From: Rhodoferax sp.
Lineage (GTDB): Bacteria > Pseudomonadota > Gammaproteobacteria > Burkholderiales > Burkholderiaceae_C
Direction: 5' to 3'
DNA: 9,542 nucleotides
Assembly: GCA_016463455.1 (NCBI GenBank)
Contig: JAEMRG010000047.1
Location: 1-9,542, forward strand
The notes under the pieces are model-generated. The model did not search any database. It saw nothing but the letters and a program-made list of their open reading frames with translations, and was not told the origin of the DNA. Shown here one piece after another: positions 5,678-9,542 of the stretch. The position numbers and the translations under genes are program-made. The first letter of the stretch is position 1. Each line of letters starts with the position of its first letter.

Positions 5678-7591
5678 ATGCAAACGATGAATGAAGACGG
5701 TTCGCTATCGCCTACCCAGACCGATTCGCAACACCACCTCCCTAGCGCAGCTGTAATGGAGCAGCCATTTGCGGGGCTTGAGCCGCTACAAGATATCTTG
5801 GTAAAAAATGCCAGCGCCAGGGCTTATGCTGTAAAGGCTGGTCAGTACATCCAGATCATCGATGTCGATGGCAAGCAATGCACCGACTTTCAATGCTTTT
5901 CGCAAACCAAGCTGGACCAAGGTCTGCAGTTACCCCTGGACGTGACGACCACACGTACTTTGATGGGTCATGCCTATCCCATGCCGGGCTTGCATGCCAA
6001 ATATTTCGATCAAGACATGACCGGCTTAATCGAAGTGGTTCAGGACACGGTAGGCCGACACGACGCTTTTGCTATGGCCTGTGCTGCCAAGTACTACGAT
6101 GATTTGGGTTATCCAGGCCACAACAATTGCAGCGATAACTTCAATGTTGCGCTGGCCGAATTTGGTATCGCCGGTCGTCGCGGTTGGATGGCGATTAATT
6201 TTTTCTTTAACACCTTCATTGACAGCCATGGGGTGGTGGGGTCGGACGAACCCTGGTCACGCCCAGGCGACTATGTGCTGTTGCGCGCAATGACGGATTT
6301 GGTCTGCGTGTCCTCGGCCTGCCCGGACGACACCAGCCCAGCCAATGGCTGGAATCCGACCGACATCCGAGTTCGGGTGTTTGATGCGTCCCACAGTTTC
6401 CCTGCCGGTATTGCCTACCGGGTGACCCCCGAATCGGAGCCCACTATGAGCCGCCAGTCTGCCTTTCATCCCCGCACCTCGGCTTTGACGCGCAATTTTG
6501 TCGAGTACAAGGGCTTTTGGCTGGCGCGCAGCTATGCCAAAAGCGATGCCATTGCCGAATACTGGGCCTGCCGGGAGAAGGCCGTCTTGATCGACCTTTC
6601 GGCATTGCGCAAGTTCGAAATTACCGGGCCAGGCGCCGAAGCGCTGTTGCAGCACTGCCTGACGCGCGACGTTAAAAAACTCGGCGTGGGACAGGTGGTG
6701 TATTCGGCTATGTGCTACCCGCATGGCGGCATGATCGATGATGGCACCTTGCTGCGTTTGGGGCGGGATAATTTTCGCTGGATCGGCGGAGATGATTTTG
6801 GCGGCGTGTGGCTGCAAGACCAGGCTAAAGCATTGGGCTTGCAAGTACTGGTGCGTAACTCGACCGACCAGTTGCACAATATTGCCATCCAGGGTCCGGC
6901 CAGCCGCGCACTGCTAAAGCAAGTGATCTGGACACCGCCACACCAGCCAGCACTCGCCGAACTGGAGTGGTTCCGATTTACCGTGGGCCGCTTGGGCGAC
7001 GCCAGTGGCCCGCCGCTCATGGTCTCGCGTACCGGCTATACGGGTGAGTTGGGCTATGAAGTATGGTGCCATCCGCGTGATGCTTGCGCCGTGTTTGACG
7101 CAGTCTGGGCGGCAGGTCAGCCGCTGGGTTTGACGGCAATGGGCTTGGACGGCCTGGACATGGTGCGTATTGAAGCGGGTCTCATATTTGCGGGCTATGA
7201 GTTTTCTGACCAAAGCGATCCGTTTGAAGCAGGTATTGGCTTTACCGTTCCGCTCAAGGGAAAAACGGATGACTTCATAGGACGCGCCGCATTGCAAAGG
7301 CGCAAAGACAACCCAGCCCATAAGTTAGTGGGCTTGGACATCGACAGCGCGCAGGCCGTAGGCCATGGCGATGGTATTTACGCCGGTCGCGCACAAGTCG
7401 GTGTGGTCACCTCTGCTATGCGATCACCCTTGCTGGGCAAAACGATTGCGCTGGCGCGCATGGATATACACCACGCCGAGATCGGCACAGCCGTAGAAAT
7501 CGGAAAGCTTGACGGCCAGCAAAAGCGCCTTGCCGCAACGGTAGTGCGCTTCCCCCATTACGACCCCGAGAAAAGCAAGCCGCGCAGTTAA
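5678..7591 (+). CDS. tdm: Trimethylamine N-oxide demethylase (TMAO aldolase), DUF1989-GcvT fusion
   Basis: Tdm splits TMAO into dimethylamine and formaldehyde without oxygen, and its second domain binds tetrahydrofolate to capture the formaldehyde as methylene-THF. Numbering from the ATG at 5678 (637 residues), a DUF1989 domain at about 41-230 has GQYIQIIDVDG (55-65) and CTDFQCF (68-74). The candidate zinc cysteines are Cys135, Cys151 and Cys215, spaced 16 and 64 residues apart, the spacing I recall for the Methylocella enzyme. A GcvT-type domain fills about 270-630, with MIDDGTLLRL (352-361, folate-contacting Asp) and RTGYTGELGYE (451-461). The frame also permits a TTG start at 5660, but the ATG has a TTGGA site 7 nt upstream. 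The protein seems to lack about 120 N-terminal residues found in the Methylocella form. It follows tmm by 66 bp with two hairpins between. Other DUF1989-GcvT fusions could act on other amines; tmm next door argues for TMAO. Confidence 0.92.
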   Translation: MQTMNEDGSLSPTQTDSQHHLPSAAVMEQPFAGLEPLQDILVKNASARAYAVKAGQYIQIIDVDGKQCTDFQCFSQTKLDQGLQLPLDVTTTRTLMGHAYPMPGLHAKYFDQDMTGLIEVVQDTVGRHDAFAMACAAKYYDDLGYPGHNNCSDNFNVALAEFGIAGRRGWMAINFFFNTFIDSHGVVGSDEPWSRPGDYVLLRAMTDLVCVSSACPDDTSPANGWNPTDIRVRVFDASHSFPAGIAYRVTPESEPTMSRQSAFHPRTSALTRNFVEYKGFWLARSYAKSDAIAEYWACREKAVLIDLSALRKFEITGPGAEALLQHCLTRDVKKLGVGQVVYSAMCYPHGGMIDDGTLLRLGRDNFRWIGGDDFGGVWLQDQAKALGLQVLVRNSTDQLHNIAIQGPASRALLKQVIWTPPHQPALAELEWFRFTVGRLGDASGPPLMVSRTGYTGELGYEVWCHPRDACAVFDAVWAAGQPLGLTAMGLDGLDMVRIEAGLIFAGYEFSDQSDPFEAGIGFTVPLKGKTDDFIGRAALQRRKDNPAHKLVGLDIDSAQAVGHGDGIYAGRAQVGVVTSAMRSPLLGKTIALARMDIHHAEIGTAVEIGKLDGQQKRLAATVVRFPHYDPEKSKPRS

Positions 7592-7596
7592 GCTAA

Positions 7597-7613
7597 GCAG
7601 GCGCTAAGCCTGC
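7597..7613. terminator. Candidate bidirectional terminator between convergent tdm and folD
   Basis: GCAGGC (7597-7602) and GCCTGC (7608-7613) form a perfect 6-bp stem with a GCTAA loop. It begins 5 bp after the tdm stop and overlaps the folD stop codon (7604-7606). Neither side has a good T-run, so termination is probably weak or factor-dependent, but its place at a convergent junction fits a shared transcript end. Confidence 0.5.
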
Positions 7614-8494
7614 CAAAAGGAATCGTCGGCGAGGTAGGTTTTTTGCGCTGCCCGCCGACGCGCCGAGCGGATGGTATTGGCAATGAGCATAGTGACGGTC
7701 ATCGGCCCTACGCCTCCGGGTACTGGGGTGATCCAACCCGCACGCTCCTTGACCGATTCGAAGTCCACGTCACCCACCGTCGTACCATCGGGAAGTTTGT
7801 TGATTCCCACATCGATCACGCAGGCGCCTTGACGCACCATGGGGGCGGTGATCAAGCCGGGTCTGCCAGCGGCCACAATCAGAATATCGGCCAAGATGGT
7901 GTGCTGCGCCAAGTCGCGGGTTTTTGCGTGGCACACAGTAACGGTCGCTTCGCGTTGCAGCAGCATCAGCGCCATGGGCTTGCCCACGATGTTGCTGGCC
8001 CCGACGATCACTGCATTCTTTCCCTCCACCTCAATACCCGCGCTGTCTAGAAGTAATTGCACGCCAAAGGGTGTGCAGGGCGGAAAAATGGTATCGCCAA
8101 CGACCAGCGCGCCGACGTTGTACAGATGAAAACCATCAACGTCCTTGTCGACGTCAATGGCTGCCAAGACCTTGCGCAGGTCGATGTGCGCAGGCAAGGG
8201 CAACTGGACCAAGATGCCATCAATTTCGGGATGCTGATTGAGTTTCCCGATAGCCTGCAACACATCAAATTCCGGCACGTCCACCGGAAAAACTTGTAAG
8301 TGCGAGCGTACGCCGCATTCCTGGCAGGCACGCGTTTTATTGCCGACATACAGGCGCGAGGCAGGGTTGTCGCCCACCAGGATCACCGCCAAACCGGGCG
8401 CTACGCCGGCTGCACTGAGCTCCCCAACCTCCTGCGCATATTTTTTGCGCAGGACTTTTGCGACGGCTTTTCCGTCAATGATGGTCGCGGTCAC
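7604..8494 (-). CDS. folD: Bifunctional methylene-THF dehydrogenase / methenyl-THF cyclohydrolase
   Basis: FolD oxidises 5,10-methylene-THF to methenyl-THF with NADP and then hydrolyses it to 10-formyl-THF in the cytosol. The 296-residue length is typical. The catalytic YVxxK motif is present at 49-53 (Tyr49, Lys53). It is followed by GILVQLPLP in the substrate-binding region, KDVDGFH, the cofactor-binding VIVGASNIVGKP and the family C-terminal signature PGGVGPMTVTML. The start chosen is GTG at 8494, which gives the usual FolD N-terminus (TATIIDGK). A longer frame from 8578 runs into the end of the upstream gene and is rejected. A GAG 9 nt upstream, touching the mgsC stop codon, and the 10-bp gap suggest translational coupling with mgsC. 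It converges on tdm with a 12-bp gap. In this setting it probably oxidises the methylene-THF made by the demethylases and feeds formyl-THF to Fhs. Confidence 0.96.
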   Translation of the reverse strand: MTATIIDGKAVAKVLRKKYAQEVGELSAAGVAPGLAVILVGDNPASRLYVGNKTRACQECGVRSHLQVFPVDVPEFDVLQAIGKLNQHPEIDGILVQLPLPAHIDLRKVLAAIDVDKDVDGFHLYNVGALVVGDTIFPPCTPFGVQLLLDSAGIEVEGKNAVIVGASNIVGKPMALMLLQREATVTVCHAKTRDLAQHTILADILIVAAGRPGLITAPMVRQGACVIDVGINKLPDGTTVGDVDFESVKERAGWITPVPGGVGPMTVTMLIANTIRSARRRAAQKTYLADDSFWQA

Positions 8495-8504
8495 ACACGC
8501 GTAC

Positions 8505-9542
8505 TCAAAACCTGCCGTCGTGGCCAGGAATCCAGTTGGTTCCTGCCAAGGGCAAACGCGCCATGGCTGCTGCCTCAACCGTGAGCGCCACCAAGTCCTC
8601 GCGCTCTAAGTGATGTACGTTTTGCTTGCCGCAAGCGCGCGCAATCGTGGTCAACTCCATATTGAGCGTCTTGAGATAGTTGCGCAGTCGCTTGGCGCCG
8701 ACATCGGGTTGCAGACGCTGTTCCAAGATGGCGTCCTGGGTGGTCACGCCCACCGGGCATTTGCCAGTATGGCAATGATGGCAATAGCCTGGCGCGGTGC
8801 CCAGCGCCTCGTACTCGGCCAGCGCACTCATGTGCTCCCCATCCTGCATGTAACTTGGCGAGTTGCAGCCCAGGGCTACCAATACGCCTTGCCCCAATGC
8901 CACGGCATCTGCGCCCATGGCCAAGGCTTTGGCTACATCAGCTCCGGTACGGATACCGCCAGAAATGATCAATTGAACCTTCCCGACCATGTCCAAGTCT
9001 TCCAGCGCATCCACCGCCTGGCGCAGGGCAGCCAGCGTGGGAATGCCCACATGCTCGATAAAGCAGGTCTGCGTTGCTGCGGTGCCGCCCTGCATGCCAT
9101 CGACCACCACCACATCCGCACCCGCATGGACTGCCAGTTTGACGTCATTGAAAACCCGCGTGGCTCCGATCTTCACGTAAATCGGTTTCTCCCAGTCGGT
9201 GATTTCACGCAATTCATTGATCTTGATGGTCAGGTCATCGGGACCCGTCCAATCGGGTTGTCGAGAGGCCGATCGCTGGTCAACCCCCTCTGGCAGGGTA
9301 CGCATCTTGGCCACGCGCGGATTGACTTTCTGGCCTAACAACATGCCCCCGCCGCCAGGTTTGGCACCTTGGCCGATGACTACCTCGATCGCATCAGCAC
9401 GCCGCACGTCGTCAGGGTTGAAGCCATAGCGAGAGGGTAAACATTGGTACACCAAGGTTTTGGAAGAATCTCGCTCCTCCTTGGTCATGCCGCCGTCGCC
9501 CGTGGTGGTGGAAGTGCCCATTTCAGTGGCTGCGCGGCCCAG
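8505..9542 (-). CDS. mgsC: Glutamate-synthase-like FMN/Fe-S protein, probably N-methylglutamate synthase subunit C, N-terminus beyond window end
   Basis: The frame is open to the window edge (345 visible residues, starting LGRAATEMGTS), so the N-terminal part lies outside. It matches the FMN-binding synthase domain of glutamate synthases: MGTSTTTGDGG near residue 8, KPGGGGMLLG (about 61-70), VDGMQGGTAAT (147-157), an SGGIRTGADVAKAL barrel segment (194-207) and a cysteine cluster at 254, 257 and 262 (CHHCHTGKCPVG) for an iron-sulfur centre. It is far shorter than full GltB and shows no glutaminase part. Stand-alone proteins of this type serve as subunit C of N-methylglutamate synthase, which turns methylamine and glutamate into N-methylglutamate. 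Linkage to tmm, tdm and folD supports that reading; an ordinary archaeal-type glutamate synthase subunit is the alternative. It ends 10 bp before folD. The ATG at 9521 is internal, not the start. Confidence 0.8.
   Translation of the reverse strand: MGRAATEMGTSTTTGDGGMTKEERDSSKTLVYQCLPSRYGFNPDDVRRADAIEVVIGQGAKPGGGGMLLGQKVNPRVAKMRTLPEGVDQRSASRQPDWTGPDDLTIKINELREITDWEKPIYVKIGATRVFNDVKLAVHAGADVVVVDGMQGGTAATQTCFIEHVGIPTLAALRQAVDALEDLDMVGKVQLIISGGIRTGADVAKALAMGADAVALGQGVLVALGCNSPSYMQDGEHMSALAEYEALGTAPGYCHHCHTGKCPVGVTTQDAILEQRLQPDVGAKRLRNYLKTLNMELTTIARACGKQNVHHLEREDLVALTVEAAAMARLPLAGTNWIPGHDGRF

Noticed and set aside
6257..6877. 206-codon open frame on the minus strand
   Set aside because: It is antisense to tdm, across the DUF1989-GcvT junction, with no domain or plausible start context.
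8495..8578. N-terminal extension of FolD to 8578
   Set aside because: It would run into the upstream glutamate-synthase-like gene. The GTG at 8494 gives the standard FolD start.
8610..9338. 242-codon open frame on the plus strand
   Set aside because: It is antisense to the glutamate-synthase-like gene, which carries clear FMN and cysteine motifs. There are no domain features in the antisense product.
1..9542. Insertion sequences, CRISPR arrays, tRNA genes
   Set aside because: No transposase, terminal inverted repeats, regularly spaced repeats or tRNA-like cloverleaf were seen on either strand by eye.

Overview
This window holds a methylated-amine catabolism and one-carbon (C1) gene cluster from a bacterium, most likely a proteobacterium. 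The proteins, the Shine-Dalgarno sites and the moderately high G+C coding sequence (judged by eye, not computed) fit a betaproteobacterium such as a member of the Burkholderiales. That placement is inference. The core proteins, Tmm and Tdm, closely resemble those known from Roseobacter-type and Methylocella-type bacteria, so gene content alone cannot fix the lineage.

Layout. The left part is a leftward block, read from about 4074 down to the left edge: a stand-alone GcvT-like aminomethyltransferase (4074-2941), a small cupin (2834-2478), formate-tetrahydrofolate ligase fhs (2446-770), and an EamA/DMT transporter cut by the window start (761-1). A 190-bp AT-rich intergenic region (4075-4264) separates it from a rightward pair: tmm, a trimethylamine monooxygenase (4265-5611), and tdm, a trimethylamine N-oxide demethylase (5678-7591). 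Facing tdm from the right is a second leftward block: a glutamate-synthase-like protein, probably the N-methylglutamate synthase subunit MgsC, cut by the window end (9542-8505), followed by folD (8494-7604). Coding density is very high. The only gaps over 100 bp are the divergent promoter region and a 106-bp gap upstream of the cupin gene.

How the genes work together. Tmm oxidises trimethylamine to its N-oxide. Tdm splits the N-oxide into dimethylamine and formaldehyde, and its C-terminal GcvT-type domain offers tetrahydrofolate to capture the formaldehyde as methylene-THF. FolD oxidises methylene-THF to formyl-THF, and Fhs run in reverse releases formate with ATP formation. MgsC belongs to the N-methylglutamate route for monomethylamine, so the rest of that pathway (mgsA, mgsB, gmaS, mgd genes) probably lies beyond the right edge. 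The dimethylamine-to-monomethylamine step is not encoded here. The GcvT-like/cupin pair has no assigned substrate and is the most interesting unknown. Tandem hairpins between tmm and tdm and a palindromic operator candidate in the divergent promoter are further unexplained features.
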